The notes under the pieces were generated by a model. The model was not told the DNA's origin. It saw nothing but the letters and a program-made list of their open reading frames with translations, and did not search any database. Positions 33,313 through 43,163 of a DNA stretch of 64,000 bases are shown in pieces; the first letter of the stretch is position 1; every line of letters starts with the position of its first letter. The position numbers were made by a program, and so were the translations under genes. Origin of the DNA: Gordonia oryzae (GTDB lineage: Bacteria > Actinomycetota > Actinomycetes > Mycobacteriales > Mycobacteriaceae); contig NZ_RKMH01000004.1 in the NCBI RefSeq assembly GCF_003797185.1, positions 1-64,000 on the forward strand. The letters are read 5' to 3'.

Positions 33313-34793
33313 ACACTCCGATCCGCCGGGTGTCGGTGGCCGTCATCGCGTTGATCGTCGTCCTGCTCGCCAACGCCACCTACGTGCAAGTGATCAAGGC
33401 CGGCAAGCTGCGCTCCGACCCGCGCAACGACCGGGTGCTGCTCGATGAGTACTCCCGGCAGCGCGGCTCGATCATCGCCGGCGGCGAGGTCATTGCGATG
33501 TCGCAGGCCACCGACAGCCGCTACAAGTATCTGCGCCGCTACCCGGTGAACCCGCGTGCCTTCGCGCCGATCACCGGCTACTACTCGATCCAGTATGGGT
33601 CGGCGGGCCTCGAGCAGTACGAGAACTCAATCCTCTCCGGCAATGACGACCGCCTGTTCGGCCAGCGGTTCACCGACATGTTCTCCGGTCGGGATCCACG
33701 CGGCGGCAACGTCGTCACGACGATCGACCCGCGGTTACAGCAGATCGCCTACGACCAGCTGAACTCCGGGGCCACCTGCGACGGACCGTGCGTCGGCGCG
33801 GTCGTCGCGATGGACCCGAGTACCGGCAAGATCCTCGCGATGGCCTCGTCGCCCAGCTACGACCCGAATCTGCTGAGCAGCCACGACCAGAACGTGCGGG
33901 AGGCAGCGTGGGGTGCCGACACCGGCGCGGACAAACGCCTGCAGAACCGGGCGACCGACGAGATATATCCGCCCGGATCTACCTTCAAGATCATCACATC
34001 GTCGGCGGCGCTGCGGGACGGACTCGGCGCGTCGACGCAGCTGACCGCGGCGTCGACCTTTCAGCTGCCCGACAGCACCGCGAAGCTGCCCAACTACGGC
34101 GACGAGACCTGCCCGGGCGGTAGCGGCACCGTCAGCCTCGCCGATGCGGTGAAGTACTCGTGCAACACCGCCTTCGCCGACCTCGTGCTCAACAAGATGC
34201 CCAACGCCACCGACACGCTCAAGGAAACCGCTCGGCTCTACGGCCTCGATACGCCGGCGCCGAACATTCCGATGCCGGTGGCGCGGTCGACGGTTGGCAC
34301 GATCCCCGACCGCGCATCGCTCGCGCTCAGTGCGATCGGACAGAAGGACGTCGCACTGTCGGCCCTGCAGAATGCCATGGTTGCCGCGACCGTCGCCAAC
34401 GCCGGTGTGCGTATGCAGCCGTATCTGGTGGACAAGCTGCAGTCGGCGGACCTGCGCACCCTGTATACGACGCCACCGACCACCATCAACTCGCCGATCA
34501 CCTCGGAGCAGGCGGCTAGCCTGACATCGATGATGGTCGGGGTGGAGAATGCGTCACACCCGTCCGGCGGGCCGGTGCAGATCGCGTCGAAGACAGGGAC
34601 CGCCGAGCACGGCGACGAGAACTCCGCCACTCCGTATTCCTGGTACATCGCGTTCGGGCCGTCGACGGATGCGAAAATCGCCGTCGCAGTGGTGGTGGAG
34701 AATGGAAAGTTCGGTGTGCAATCGGTCGGTAACACCGTGGCCGGACCCATCGGCCGGGCAGTGATCAATGCTTATGTAGGAGGTGGACGATGA
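33309..34793 (+). CDS. pbpA: PbpA, class B penicillin-binding transpeptidase
   Basis: The 494-residue protein has a short cytoplasmic tail, one N-terminal membrane helix (about 9-28), a dimerisation region and a transpeptidase domain. The active-site motifs are present: SxxK as PPGSTFK, SxN as YSCN and KTG as SKTGTAEHG. It crosslinks peptidoglycan for growth and division as partner of RodA; M. tuberculosis PbpA is phosphorylated by PknB. The GTG at 33309 overlaps the rodA stop codon, and its own stop overlaps the pknA start. Confidence 0.95.
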   Translation: MNTPIRRVSVAVIALIVVLLANATYVQVIKAGKLRSDPRNDRVLLDEYSRQRGSIIAGGEVIAMSQATDSRYKYLRRYPVNPRAFAPITGYYSIQYGSAGLEQYENSILSGNDDRLFGQRFTDMFSGRDPRGGNVVTTIDPRLQQIAYDQLNSGATCDGPCVGAVVAMDPSTGKILAMASSPSYDPNLLSSHDQNVREAAWGADTGADKRLQNRATDEIYPPGSTFKIITSSAALRDGLGASTQLTAASTFQLPDSTAKLPNYGDETCPGGSGTVSLADAVKYSCNTAFADLVLNKMPNATDTLKETARLYGLDTPAPNIPMPVARSTVGTIPDRASLALSAIGQKDVALSALQNAMVAATVANAGVRMQPYLVDKLQSADLRTLYTTPPTTINSPITSEQAASLTSMMVGVENASHPSGGPVQIASKTGTAEHGDENSATPYSWYIAFGPSTDAKIAVAVVVENGKFGVQSVGNTVAGPIGRAVINAYVGGGR

Positions 34794-36148
34794 CGTTGCA
34801 GAACGGCACCATCATCGCCGACCGCTATCGGCTGATGCGTCTCATCGCCACCGGCGGTATGGGGCAGGTCTGGGAAGCGCTCGACACCCGGCTGGGTCGC
34901 CGGGTTGCGGTCAAGGTGCTCAAGGCGGAGTACTCCGACGATCCCGAGTTCGCGGCACGATTCCGCACCGAGGCGCAGACCACCGCGAAGCTCAACAACC
35001 CGGGCATCGCTAACGTCTTCGACTACGGCGAGACCGGTGACCGCGGCGGCGGCACTCTGGCGTACTTGGTCATGGAACTCGTCGACGGCGAGCCCCTGAA
35101 CTCGGTGATCTCGCGGATGGGTCGGCTGTCGGTGGCCAACACCCTCGACATGCTCGAGCAAACCGGCCGCGCGTTGCAGGCCGCACACAGCCAGGGGCTG
35201 GTGCACCGCGACGTCAAACCCGGCAACATCCTGATCACGCCAACCGGGCAGGTCAAGATCACTGATTTCGGTATCGCCAAGGCCGTCGACGCCGCGCCGG
35301 TCACGCAGACCGGCATGGTGATGGGCACGGCCCAGTACATCTCGCCCGAGCAGGCCACCGGCGACGACGCGACCGCGGCGTCGGACGTGTATTCGCTCGG
35401 TGTCGTCGGCTACGAGGCGCTCGTCGGGCGGCGGCCGTTCCTGGGTGACGGCGCGATCACCGTCGCGATGAAGCACATTCGCGAGACCCCCCCGCCCCTG
35501 CCGGATACCATCCCGCCGAACGTGCGTGAACTGATCGACATCACCATGTCGAAGGATCCCATGCAGCGCTACCCCAACGGCGGAGCGTTCGCCGACGCCG
35601 TCGCCTCCGTACGCGCCGGACGTCGGCCGCTGCGGCCCGGCGTCGCAGGGGCCGCAGCTACCGGTGGTGTTGTCGGCGCCGGAACCCCAATGGCGGCCAC
35701 CAGGGCCAACGCCACTCGCGCGATGACCGACTCGGCCCCGCCGCCGACCTCCGCGCGTCCGCCCACCACCTCCGCCGCTGCTGCCACCGGTCAGGGCGGG
35801 AGCGGTTGGACAACCGGGCAGAAGGTGCTCGCCGGTGTCGCGTCGGCACTGCTCGTCGGGGCGATCGCGCTGATCGGGTACTACCTGGCCAGCGCCGACG
35901 ACAGCCCACCCGCACCGGCGCCATCGTCGACGACCACCACTCAGACCGAAACGGTCACCACCACCGACGACCAGACGACAACCGAGGACACCACGACCAC
36001 ACGGTCGCGGCCGCCGACCAGGACTACCACCACCGAGGACACCAGCACGCCGGAGGCCACGACCCCCGAGGAGACGACGCCGCAGACCACCGATCCGGGC
36101 GCGACCACGCGGTCGTGCAACATCGGGCCGATCCAGGTGCCGTGCTGA
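34790..36148 (+). CDS. pknA: PknA, Ser/Thr protein kinase
   Basis: This 452-residue receptor-type kinase has its kinase domain at about 13-275: glycine loop [17 protein letters not shown] with the ATP lysine, catalytic [11 protein letters not shown] (ITDFGIAKA) and an activation loop ending [11 protein letters not shown]. An Ala/Thr/Pro-rich juxtamembrane region, one membrane helix (about 345-368) and a short external tail dominated by Thr ([20 protein letters not shown]) follow. PknA acts with PknB on cell-division targets. It lacks PASTA repeats, as in mycobacteria. pknB follows after 4 bases. Confidence 0.95.
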   Translation: MTLQNGTIIADRYRLMRLIATGGMGQVWEALDTRLGRRVAVKVLKAEYSDDPEFAARFRTEAQTTAKLNNPGIANVFDYGETGDRGGGTLAYLVMELVDGEPLNSVISRMGRLSVANTLDMLEQTGRALQAAHSQGLVHRDVKPGNILITPTGQVKITDFGIAKAVDAAPVTQTGMVMGTAQYISPEQATGDDATAASDVYSLGVVGYEALVGRRPFLGDGAITVAMKHIRETPPPLPDTIPPNVRELIDITMSKDPMQRYPNGGAFADAVASVRAGRRPLRPGVAGAAATGGVVGAGTPMAATRANATRAMTDSAPPPTSARPPTTSAAAATGQGGSGWTTGQKVLAGVASALLVGAIALIGYYLASADDSPPAPAPSSTTTTQTETVTTTDDQTTTEDTTTTRSRPPTRTTTTEDTSTPEATTPEETTPQTTDPGATTRSCNIGPIQVPC

Positions 36149-36152
36149 TGCC

Positions 36153-38063
36153 ATGATGTCGACCCCGCACCACCTCTCCGACCGCTACGAGCTGGGTGAG
36201 ACGCTCGGCTTCGGCGGCATGTCCGAGGTTCACTACGCACGTGATCTCCTGCTGAATCGGGACGTCGCGGTGAAGGTTCTGCGCGCTGATCTGGCCCGGG
36301 ATCCGTCGTTCTATCTGCGCTTTCGCCGGGAGGCCCAGAACGCCGCCAAACTCAATCACCCCACAATCGTGCAGGTCTTCGACACCGGTGAGGCCGAGAC
36401 CGACGAGGGGCCGCTGCCCTTCATCGTGATGGAGTATGTGGATGGTGAGACGCTGCGAGATGTATTGCGGCGCAACGGTCCTGTCGCACCGCGGCAGGCC
36501 ATGACGTGGATGGCCGACGTGGCCGCGGCGATGGATTTCTCCCACCGTAACGGCATCGTGCACCGAGACATGAAGCCGGCGAACGTAATGATCGACTCGT
36601 CGGGTGCGGTCAAGGTGATGGACTTCGGTATCGCCCGTGCGATGAACGACTCGACGTCGACGATGACCCAGACCAGTGCGGTGATGGGCACCGCGCAGTA
36701 CCTTTCGCCCGAGCAGGCGCGGGGGATCAAGGTCGATCCGCGCAGTGATATCTACTCGATGGGCTGCGTGCTGTTCGAACTCATCACCGGCGAGCCGCCG
36801 TTTACCGGTGATTCGCCGGTCGCCGTCGCCCATCAGCATGTGCACGAGGATCCGCGCTGGCCGTCGGCGGTGCGCCCGGACATCCCGCCGGAGCTCGACT
36901 CCATCGTCATGAAGTCGATGAGCAAGAACAAGGAGAACCGCTACCAGTCGGCGGCCGAACTGCGGTCGGATCTGATCAAGGTCCTCGCCGGCGGAAAGCC
37001 GTCGGCGCCGCTGCTGATGAGCGAGGAAGACCGGACTGCCTGGCTCGATACCGGCTCGGGTCCACGTCGCGCGTTGCGTACCGACACCAGTGGCCAGCCC
37101 GCCGCCGCGGGCAAGGACTCCGACACCCCGACCCGACACCGTCCCCCATGGCTGATCGCCGGCGCGGTGGCGGCCGCGGTGCTCCTGTTCGTCGGGATGC
37201 TGGTGTGGTGGTCGCCGTGGTCGTCCGGCTCGGCGCGCAAGGTTGCCGTACCCGCGGTGGCCGGACTGTCGGCTACCGACGCGCGCAGCACGCTGGAGAA
37301 GGCGGGTTTCGAGGTCAAACAACTCGACGAGTCGAGCGAAACCGTCGACGCCGGTAAGGCGACCCGCTCGGCGCCGGGCGAGAACGTCCCGACACCCGAG
37401 GGGTCGACGGTCACCTTGTTCATCTCCAGCGGGCGGGAGCGCCAGCGCATCCCCGACGTACGCAACAAGACCCAGGCTGACGCCATCGTTGAGCTGCAGA
37501 ACGCCGGGTTCTCCAATATTAAAGTGCAGCAGGTCGATTCGGTGTCGGTCAAGGTCGGTCACGTGGTGGACACCAACCCGGCCGTTGGCACCGACACACC
37601 CGTGCGAGACCCGTTGATCATCCGGATCAGCACCGGCCCCAAGGACGTCACGGTGCCCAATCTGGTCGGTCAGTTCGAGTCGGCTGCGCGGGCCCAACTC
37701 GCCCAGCTCGGCCTGAAGGTGGACGTCGTCGAGGGCGACTCGGATCTGCCGCAGGGTCAGGTCGTCAGCTCCAGCCCGTCGGCGGGAGACTCCATCAAGC
37801 AGGGCGCCACGGTGCAGCTGACCATTTCGCGCGGCAACATGATCGTGGTGCCTGATCTGACCGGTCAGACCGCCGACCAGGCATTCGCGACGCTACAGCG
37901 GTCGGGGTGGAATGGCGCATTGACCCAGACACCGCGCAATGTACCGCTCGGCAGCCCCGACGATGGGAAGATTCTCTCGCAGAGCCCCGGGGACGGATCG
38001 AAGCTGGCCAAGAACGGGGCGATCAACGTCGTCGTCGGGCGCGCGAGCCTGCTCCCCGGCTGA
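36153..38063 (+). CDS. pknB: PknB, PASTA-domain Ser/Thr kinase
   Basis: The 636-residue protein has a kinase domain (about 10-275: GFGGMSEV, AVKVLRADL, HRDMKPANV, MDFGIARAM and the activation loop MTQTSAVMGTAQYLSPEQA, whose threonines match the PknB autophosphorylation sites). A membrane helix lies at about 333-352, followed by four PASTA repeats (about 365-632) that bind muropeptides or lipid II outside the cell. PknB coordinates wall growth through FhaA, PbpA and PstP, all encoded in this operon. The first of two adjacent ATG codons is used; the second would remove one residue. Confidence 0.95.
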   Translation: MMSTPHHLSDRYELGETLGFGGMSEVHYARDLLLNRDVAVKVLRADLARDPSFYLRFRREAQNAAKLNHPTIVQVFDTGEAETDEGPLPFIVMEYVDGETLRDVLRRNGPVAPRQAMTWMADVAAAMDFSHRNGIVHRDMKPANVMIDSSGAVKVMDFGIARAMNDSTSTMTQTSAVMGTAQYLSPEQARGIKVDPRSDIYSMGCVLFELITGEPPFTGDSPVAVAHQHVHEDPRWPSAVRPDIPPELDSIVMKSMSKNKENRYQSAAELRSDLIKVLAGGKPSAPLLMSEEDRTAWLDTGSGPRRALRTDTSGQPAAAGKDSDTPTRHRPPWLIAGAVAAAVLLFVGMLVWWSPWSSGSARKVAVPAVAGLSATDARSTLEKAGFEVKQLDESSETVDAGKATRSAPGENVPTPEGSTVTLFISSGRERQRIPDVRNKTQADAIVELQNAGFSNIKVQQVDSVSVKVGHVVDTNPAVGTDTPVRDPLIIRISTGPKDVTVPNLVGQFESAARAQLAQLGLKVDVVEGDSDLPQGQVVSSSPSAGDSIKQGATVQLTISRGNMIVVPDLTGQTADQAFATLQRSGWNGALTQTPRNVPLGSPDDGKILSQSPGDGSKLAKNGAINVVVGRASLLPG

Positions 38064-38106
38064 ACACAACGGGCTCATCGGGACCGGCGGCTCGGGTGCC
38101 GGCGGC

Positions 38107-38856
38107 TCAGGACTGGGCGGTCAGCGCCGGACCGATCGCCTCGGCCATCTCCTGTTCGAGAGCGGCGACACTCGACTGGTCGACGTCGATGCCGCAGACG
38201 TCCAACCAGTTGGCCAGCATCCGGTGGCCACCTTGGGTGAGCACACTCTCGGGATGGAACTGCACGCCGTGGATCGGCAGCTCCCGATGTTGCATTCCCA
38301 TCACGATGCCCGACTCGGTGCGGCCGGTGACCACGAGCTCGTCAGGAATCGTCTCGGCCAGCACCGTCAGTGAGTGATAGCGGGTCGCGGTGAACGGATC
38401 CGGGAGCCCACGCAGCACCCCGATCTGATCGTGATGGACGAGCGAGGTCTTGCCGTGCAGCAGCTCCGGCGCGCGATCGACGGTGCCACCGAACGCCGCA
38501 CCGATGGCTTGGTGACCAAGACACACTCCGAGCAGGGGTACACCGTCGGCGGCGGCAACCCCGACCAGCGGCAACGTCGCTCCGGCGCGCTGCGGCGTCC
38601 CCGGCCCGGGCGAGAGCAGCACGCCGGCAAAGCCGGACCCATCGGGACCGCGCAGCGCAGCACGCAGCGACTCGTCGGTGAACTCGCCGTCGGGTGTCGT
38701 CAGCCTGCGATCATCGTTGCGCCACACCGTTGCCTCGACACCGAGCTGGCCCAGGTACTGGACCAGGTTGTAGACGAAGCTGTCGTAGTTGTCGATGACG
38801 AGGATGCGGGCCGCGTGGTTCGTGGAACCGGTCGCCTCCGGTACTGCGCTGGTCAT
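38107..38856 (-). CDS. trpG: glutamine amidotransferase TrpG/PabA
   Basis: The 249-residue class I glutamine amidotransferase has the oxyanion and nucleophile motifs LLSPGPGTP and [10 protein letters not shown] (catalytic Cys) and the His-Glu pair in [11 protein letters not shown]. It supplies ammonia to anthranilate synthase or aminodeoxychorismate synthase; the M. tuberculosis counterpart at this place (Rv0013) is named trpG or pabA and may serve both pathways. The first 16 residues are a disordered extension. It converges with pknB. The DUF881 gene that separates it from crgA in M. tuberculosis is absent here. Confidence 0.9.
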   Translation of the reverse strand: MTSAVPEATGSTNHAARILVIDNYDSFVYNLVQYLGQLGVEATVWRNDDRRLTTPDGEFTDESLRAALRGPDGSGFAGVLLSPGPGTPQRAGATLPLVGVAAADGVPLLGVCLGHQAIGAAFGGTVDRAPELLHGKTSLVHHDQIGVLRGLPDPFTATRYHSLTVLAETIPDELVVTGRTESGIVMGMQHRELPIHGVQFHPESVLTQGGHRMLANWLDVCGIDVDQSSVAALEQEMAEAIGPALTAQS

Positions 38857-39045
38857 CGTGTCAGGTTACCTGGGCACTCGCGGGTCGCTCGTGACGGCGA
38901 CCTGGTGCGATACCGTAGAGGTGATGCGCTGGGCGTGTCGCGGCCAACACACCGCGTCACGACACCTCCGCCGAACGCGAAACGGAAAGATGCAAGGGGT
39001 CATCGCCCGCCGATGTGACCCGCTCGCTGCACAACAGAGGAAGTC

Positions 39046-39336
39046 ATGCCGAAGTCAAAAGTCCGGAAGAAGACCGACTACACCATCAACCCGGCGAGCC
39101 GCACGCCGGTCAAGGTGAAGGCCGGTCCCTCCAGCTCTATCTACGTCGGCGTGATGCTCGGCCTCATGCTGCTGGGTCTGGCGTGGCTGATCGTCTACTA
39201 CCTCGCTGCCGGCGAGACCACCTACGGCGGCCCCGGTCAGGCGCTGCACTGGATGAACAACCTGGGCGCGTGGAACTTCCTGATCGGCTTCTCGATGATG
39301 GTCGTGGGCCTGCTGATGACCATGAAGTGGCACTGA
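39046..39336 (+). CDS. crgA: CrgA, cell-division membrane protein
   Basis: The 96-residue protein has a basic cytoplasmic N-terminus ([16 protein letters not shown]) and two membrane helices (about 33-53 and 74-93) separated by [17 protein letters not shown]. This is the CrgA family, which interacts with FtsZ, FtsQ, FtsI and CwsA to organise the septum in actinobacteria. A GAGGAA ribosome site precedes the ATG by 5 bases. Two perfect DnaA boxes lie just downstream, before the next gene. Confidence 0.95.
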   Translation: MPKSKVRKKTDYTINPASRTPVKVKAGPSSSIYVGVMLGLMLLGLAWLIVYYLAAGETTYGGPGQALHWMNNLGAWNFLIGFSMMVVGLLMTMKWH

Positions 39337-39371
39337 GGTTGGCCGTCGATGCCGGTCAGGGCCACGCGCAT

Positions 39372-39439
39372 GGTTATCCACAGGTGGAAATTACATGTGT
39401 GTAAGTCATCCCCACTGTGAGTAAGTCCTGTGGATAACC
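39372..39439. promoter_or_regulatory. convergent pair of perfect DnaA boxes
   Basis: GGTTATCCACAGG (39372-39384) and its exact inverse CCTGTGGATAACC (39427-39439) flank 42 bases between crgA and the next gene. Each contains a perfect TTATCCACA DnaA box (39374-39382 and, inverted, 39429-39437). The right box includes the GTG start codon at 39430, so bound DnaA could affect transcription, or the site could titrate DnaA. Confidence 0.75.
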
Positions 39440-39903
39440 CCGCAGACCTGTCCACGAGGCAGTGGGCGACGCCCCGACCCGCGGCCGCCGCACTCCTGGC
39501 CGCAGGAGTCGTGCTGTTGCTGTGCGCGGTAGTCGTCGCATCCGATGCCGTGGGTTCGGTGATTATCGGTGTCGCCGGGTTGATGCTGCTCGGGTTCGGG
39601 GCGTATGCATCGCTGATCCGGCCGCGTCTTGAACTGTCGGCCGGCCCACAACTGACGATCCGGCGCATCGGCGGCGCCGTGACACTGACGCCCGCCGACG
39701 TCGAGCGCGTCCGACTGCTCACGATGCGCCGCATCGGACGCCGATCCGGTCAACTCGAGATCGACTACATCCCGGCGGGCACCGAAAGCAGCGAGGAGTC
39801 GATGCTGGTGGTGTTCAGCCGGTGGGATCTCGGCGCCGATTTACTCGAGGTGTCCGAAGCGCTCCATCACGCCGGGTTCCCGGTGACGGACTCGCGTCGC
39901 TGA
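39430..39903 (+). CDS. PH-domain membrane protein (Rv0010c-like)
   Basis: The 157-residue protein has two membrane helices (about 19-37 and 42-62) followed by a cytoplasmic PH-like domain (about 65-157, with ELSAGPQLTIRRIGGAVTL and VERVRLLTMRRIGRRSGQL). It is the positional and structural counterpart of Rv0010c, a conserved membrane protein next to crgA whose role is unknown but which is presumed to act in the envelope. The GTG at 39430 lies within a DnaA box and lacks a clear ribosome site, so translation may start from a leaderless message. Confidence 0.75.
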   Translation: MDNPADLSTRQWATPRPAAAALLAAGVVLLLCAVVVASDAVGSVIIGVAGLMLLGFGAYASLIRPRLELSAGPQLTIRRIGGAVTLTPADVERVRLLTMRRIGRRSGQLEIDYIPAGTESSEESMLVVFSRWDLGADLLEVSEALHHAGFPVTDSRR

Positions 39904-39953
39904 GCACCTGTGCTCTGGTTGTCGCTGAGCACCTGTGCTCTGGTTGTCGCTGA
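39897..39953. repeat. 25-bp tandem repeat, about 2.3 copies
   Basis: A 25-base unit beginning TCGCTGAGCACCTGTGCTCT is repeated exactly at 39897-39921 and 39922-39946, with a partial third copy to 39953. Each unit contains the small inverted repeat AGCAC/GTGCT. It covers the end of the PH-domain gene and the gap before the convergent rhomboid gene, and may act as a weak terminator or reflect replication slippage. Confidence 0.8.
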
Positions 39954-39982
39954 AACGTACTGTGGTCGGTGTCGAGCGCGGC

Positions 39983-40891
39983 TCAATGAACGTAGACGAG
40001 GATCGGCCCGGTGTAGGTCACCGCTACGACGACGCTGATGGCCACCGCCGCGATGAGCAAGGCACTGGCGGCCACCCAGCCGGCAAGGGTGGCGTTGCGG
40101 TCGGTACGCAGGAACTGCGGCAGGAGCCGTGGCACCCAGATGAGTGCGGCGGTGGCCGCCGCGCCGAACATCAGGCCTCCGACATGTGCGGCGAGGGATA
40201 TGCCGGGGATCGAGAACGACATCACGAGGTTGATGGCGATGATCGTCAGCACCGGCGCCGGTGAGACACGCATGCGCAGGACGACGATGAGCATGGCGCC
40301 CATCAGCCCGTAGATGGCTCCCGACGCACCGGCCGAGCGGGCCTCGTTGGATTGAGCGATCATCACCGCTGCGCTGCCACCGAGCAACGCAGTCATGTAG
40401 ACCATCACGAAACCTCCGATACCGAGGGCGGTTTCAAGTTCGCGGCCGAGGATGTAGAGCGAGATCATGTTCAGCGCAAGGTGTAGCAGGCTGTAGTGCA
40501 AGAATCCCGCAGTGAGCAAGCGCCAGTACTGGCCGTCAAAGACGTTGCCACGCACCAACTCTCCGTGTAGAAGTGGCCCGGAAACTTCTACGTTGAAGGA
40601 GTGTGCGGCGTAAACGGTGTAGGCAAAGATGACGACGTTGATCGCGATCAGCGTATAGGTGGCCAGCGGGCGGCGAGCGCGTACGGGTCGCGTGACCAGC
40701 GACCGGATTCCCCGGTCGCCGAAGTCGGGACGGCGGATGTTCTGGCGGCCGGAGCCCCGCGCGCCGTCGCCGCGCACGCAGTCATGGCAATGGTGGCCGA
40801 CCGCGGCCGGGTGCAGACAGCCTGGACAGGCCTGCCGCCCGCACCGCGTGCAGGACAGCGCGGTGGGGCGGTCGGGATGCCGGTAACACAC
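39983..40891 (-). CDS. rhomboid-family intramembrane serine protease
   Basis: The 302-residue protein starts with a small Cys/His-rich zinc-binding segment (CYRHPDRPTALSCTRCGRQA, then CPGCLHPAAVGHHCHDC), followed by about seven membrane helices. The rhomboid catalytic motifs are present: GASGAIYGL with the nucleophile serine, HLALNM in the second helix and the base histidine in AAHVGGL. It cleaves membrane proteins within the bilayer. Mycobacterial Rv0110 has a similar build; the natural substrates are unknown. It shares its strand with ppiA, 26 bases downstream of that gene, and the two are probably co-transcribed. Confidence 0.9.
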   Translation of the reverse strand: MCYRHPDRPTALSCTRCGRQACPGCLHPAAVGHHCHDCVRGDGARGSGRQNIRRPDFGDRGIRSLVTRPVRARRPLATYTLIAINVVIFAYTVYAAHSFNVEVSGPLLHGELVRGNVFDGQYWRLLTAGFLHYSLLHLALNMISLYILGRELETALGIGGFVMVYMTALLGGSAAVMIAQSNEARSAGASGAIYGLMGAMLIVVLRMRVSPAPVLTIIAINLVMSFSIPGISLAAHVGGLMFGAAATAALIWVPRLLPQFLRTDRNATLAGWVAASALLIAAVAISVVVAVTYTGPILVYVH

Positions 40892-40917
40892 CGCCGGCGG
40901 ACCGACGGGGCCGATGG

Positions 40918-41439
40918 TCAGTTGACCTCGATCTTTTCGATGCGGACCTCATCGAGCGGACGGTCGCTGCGATCGGTGGAGGTGGTCGCGATCGCGTCGA
41001 CGACCTGCTGCGACGCGGGATCGGTCACCTCACCGAAGATGGTGTGGCGACGGTTGAGGTGCGGGGTGGGGCCGACGGTGATGAAGAACTGTGACCCGTT
41101 GGTGCCCGGTCCGGCGTTGGCCATGGCGAGCAGGTAGGGGCGGTCGAACTGGAGCTCCGGGTGGAACTCGTCCTTGAACTTGTAGCCGGGGCCACCGCGG
41201 CCGGTGCCGGTCGGATCGCCGCCCTGGATCATGAAGCCCTCGATGACGCGGTGGAACACCGAGCCGTCGTAGAACGGACCGGAGTCGCCTCCGGAGGCGT
41301 TCGTCTCGCTGTAGTCCTTGGTGCCAGCGGCGAGTCCGACGAAGTTGGCGACGGTCTCGGGCGCATGGTTGCCGAAGAGATCGACCTTGATGTCGCCGCG
41401 GGTGGTGTGGATGGTCACGGTCTGCGTTGATGTGCTCAC
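40918..41439 (-). CDS. ppiA: PpiA, cyclophilin-type peptidyl-prolyl isomerase
   Basis: The 173-residue protein is nearly all one cyclophilin domain: VFHRVIEGFMIQGGDPTGTG, MANAGPGTNGSQFFIT and HLNRRHTIFGEV, with active-site Arg, Gln, Phe and His in place. It accelerates proline isomerisation during protein folding, in the cytoplasm since no signal peptide is seen. I start at the GTG at 41439; a GTG 3 bases upstream or an ATG at 41469 are alternatives adding a hydrophobic-free stretch. The gene position matches ppiA (Rv0009) of M. tuberculosis. Confidence 0.93.
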   Translation of the reverse strand: MSTSTQTVTIHTTRGDIKVDLFGNHAPETVANFVGLAAGTKDYSETNASGGDSGPFYDGSVFHRVIEGFMIQGGDPTGTGRGGPGYKFKDEFHPELQFDRPYLLAMANAGPGTNGSQFFITVGPTPHLNRRHTIFGEVTDPASQQVVDAIATTSTDRSDRPLDEVRIEKIEVN

Positions 41440-41578
41440 CACTCCATCCAACCAAATCGGCGGCGACAACCGAACGGCTCCGTCGGGAACATCGCCGCGA
41501 CCTCAGCGGCAAGGGCGCATGTTCGGCCCCCGACCACGCAAGTAGCACCGGCAAAGCCGACCTGGCACGCTGTGGGTC

Positions 41579-41773
41579 ATGCCGAACAAGTATCTCCTGC
41601 TGATCGCCGTTGCCTCGGCGGCGGCAATGTCGGCCGTCGCAGCGGTGTTCGTCGTACGACGTTCCCGTACCGAACTGCCGCCGGTCTCGCCAACGGTGCC
41701 CCGTGTCGACAATCTCGGCTCCGCCGACGGCATCGTCAACCAGGGCACCGCCGGGGGTGACGTGGCTCTCTAG
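41579..41773 (+). CDS. small single-helix membrane protein, CwsA-tail-like
   Basis: The 64-residue protein has one membrane helix (about 5-25) followed by RRSRTELPPVSPTVPRVDNL and a soluble tail. The helix-RRS-Pro-rich pattern recalls the C-terminal end of CwsA, a CrgA partner encoded between the tRNAs and ppiA in M. tuberculosis, exactly this neighbourhood. The long N-terminal part of CwsA is missing. The ribosome site is weak (GTGGGTC). It could be a minimal CwsA-like protein or an unrelated envelope peptide. Confidence 0.5.
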   Translation: MPNKYLLLIAVASAAAMSAVAAVFVVRRSRTELPPVSPTVPRVDNLGSADGIVNQGTAGGDVAL

Positions 41774-41868
41774 ATCCCGGCCGTCGGTGTCCCCGTAAGT
41801 CGGACAACCGTGGCCGCCGCGGGACGCACCTTGCACCATCCACCGGGTCCGGAAGGTAATTTGGACCG

Positions 41869-43092
41869 GTGACCTCCGACGAGAACAGGCTGGGCGGGGA
41901 CCCCCGTCGCGGCGACGCGCCCGACGGAGTGCCGCCCGTCCCTCGTGACAACGCTCCCGAGGCGGGCACCGGCACGGCGTCGGCGCCCTGGGAGCGTCCG
42001 CCGACCGCGCCGGTCAGCGGGCGCAACCCCAACCTGACAGCCGGCGACGTGAGTTCGGACTCGGGCGACGGACCCAGGCTGCCGGGCGCACCGTCGAACC
42101 CACGCGTACCGATCTCCGGCACCGGTCCTGGGCTCCGACCGCCCTCAGCCCCCCCTATCGGCCCGATCGCGCCCGGCGCAGCCTCCTCTCGTGGCGGGCT
42201 GGGCACCGGATCCGGTGCCCAGCCCCCACAACCGGGTCTGCCAGTGCGTCCTCCCGGTATGTCCTCGACGGGTCAGGGTCCCCGACCGGCCCCGCCGAAC
42301 CCCGGAGCGGCCGGTGGCCCGGGTGCTCCGGGCGGTCCTCCCCCCACCGGCGCACCCAGAATCACCGGTCCCGGACCGCGTCCAGGCTGGCGCGGAGGAC
42401 CACCTCCCGGCGCACGCACGGGCCCGGGCACCCGGATGCCGCCGCCCCCGGCACGCCGTCGCCCCGATGCACCGATACCCCCGGGCCCACGGCCTCCGAG
42501 CCCCCCATCCGGGCCGGACGGTCCGCCGCGCGGCAGCACTCCACAAACCGGCCGACCACAGGGCCACGGACAACAGGGAACTCCGTCCCGCGGTGGCGTG
42601 CCATCCGGCGCTTCTGGAGTCGACGCCGACGAAACGGTCCGGTCCGACGAACAGTCCTCGGGTGTACCCCGTGCCTATTCGGCCGTAGACGCCACACCCA
42701 ACATCGCCACACCAGCCGAAACCCCACCCGTTGGGGTTCCACCCAGGTCTGGCGACAAGAGTTCCCCACCCTCCGGCGCCGCACCGGCGCCGGAGGCATC
42801 ATCGGAGTCCAAGGAAGCGCCCGTGAGCGGACAGAGTGCCACCGCAGCCCGGTTGTCGTCGCGGTCAACGACCACGACCAGCACACTCGCCATCTGGGCG
42901 ATGGTGCTATCGGTCATCGGCTGCACCTCGCCGATCGGGCTGTACCTGGGGTACCGAGCGCGCAACCAGATCCGGCGCACCCGGGAATACGGCGAACCGT
43001 TCGCCACCGTCGCGATCATCGTTGGCTGGGCGTACATGCTTGCGCTGATAGTGGCGATAGCGGCGTACATCATCGTGCTCGTCCTGCGGTAA
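41869..43092 (+). CDS. Pro/Gly-rich protein with C-terminal DUF4190
   Basis: The 407-residue protein consists of a disordered Pro/Gly/Ala/Arg-rich region (about 1-320) followed by a DUF4190-type end (about 325-407) with two membrane helices: TSTLAIWAMVLSVIGCTSPI, GYRARNQIRRTRE, then EPFATVAIIVGWAYMLALIV. Such proteins are common in actinobacteria and are thought to sit in the membrane with the long tail in the cytoplasm. The GTG start at 41869 is the first in-frame one. No enzymatic motif is present. It lies upstream of the cutinase gene in the same direction. Confidence 0.75.
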   Translation: MTSDENRLGGDPRRGDAPDGVPPVPRDNAPEAGTGTASAPWERPPTAPVSGRNPNLTAGDVSSDSGDGPRLPGAPSNPRVPISGTGPGLRPPSAPPIGPIAPGAASSRGGLGTGSGAQPPQPGLPVRPPGMSSTGQGPRPAPPNPGAAGGPGAPGGPPPTGAPRITGPGPRPGWRGGPPPGARTGPGTRMPPPPARRRPDAPIPPGPRPPSPPSGPDGPPRGSTPQTGRPQGHGQQGTPSRGGVPSGASGVDADETVRSDEQSSGVPRAYSAVDATPNIATPAETPPVGVPPRSGDKSSPPSGAAPAPEASSESKEAPVSGQSATAARLSSRSTTTTSTLAIWAMVLSVIGCTSPIGLYLGYRARNQIRRTREYGEPFATVAIIVGWAYMLALIVAIAAYIIVLVLR

Positions 43093-43163
43093 AGGTGCCC
43101 GCGATGACGCTGTTCGGGTCGCGCGCCGCCTTGCGTGACCATTGTTCGCGTATCATTCGACGA

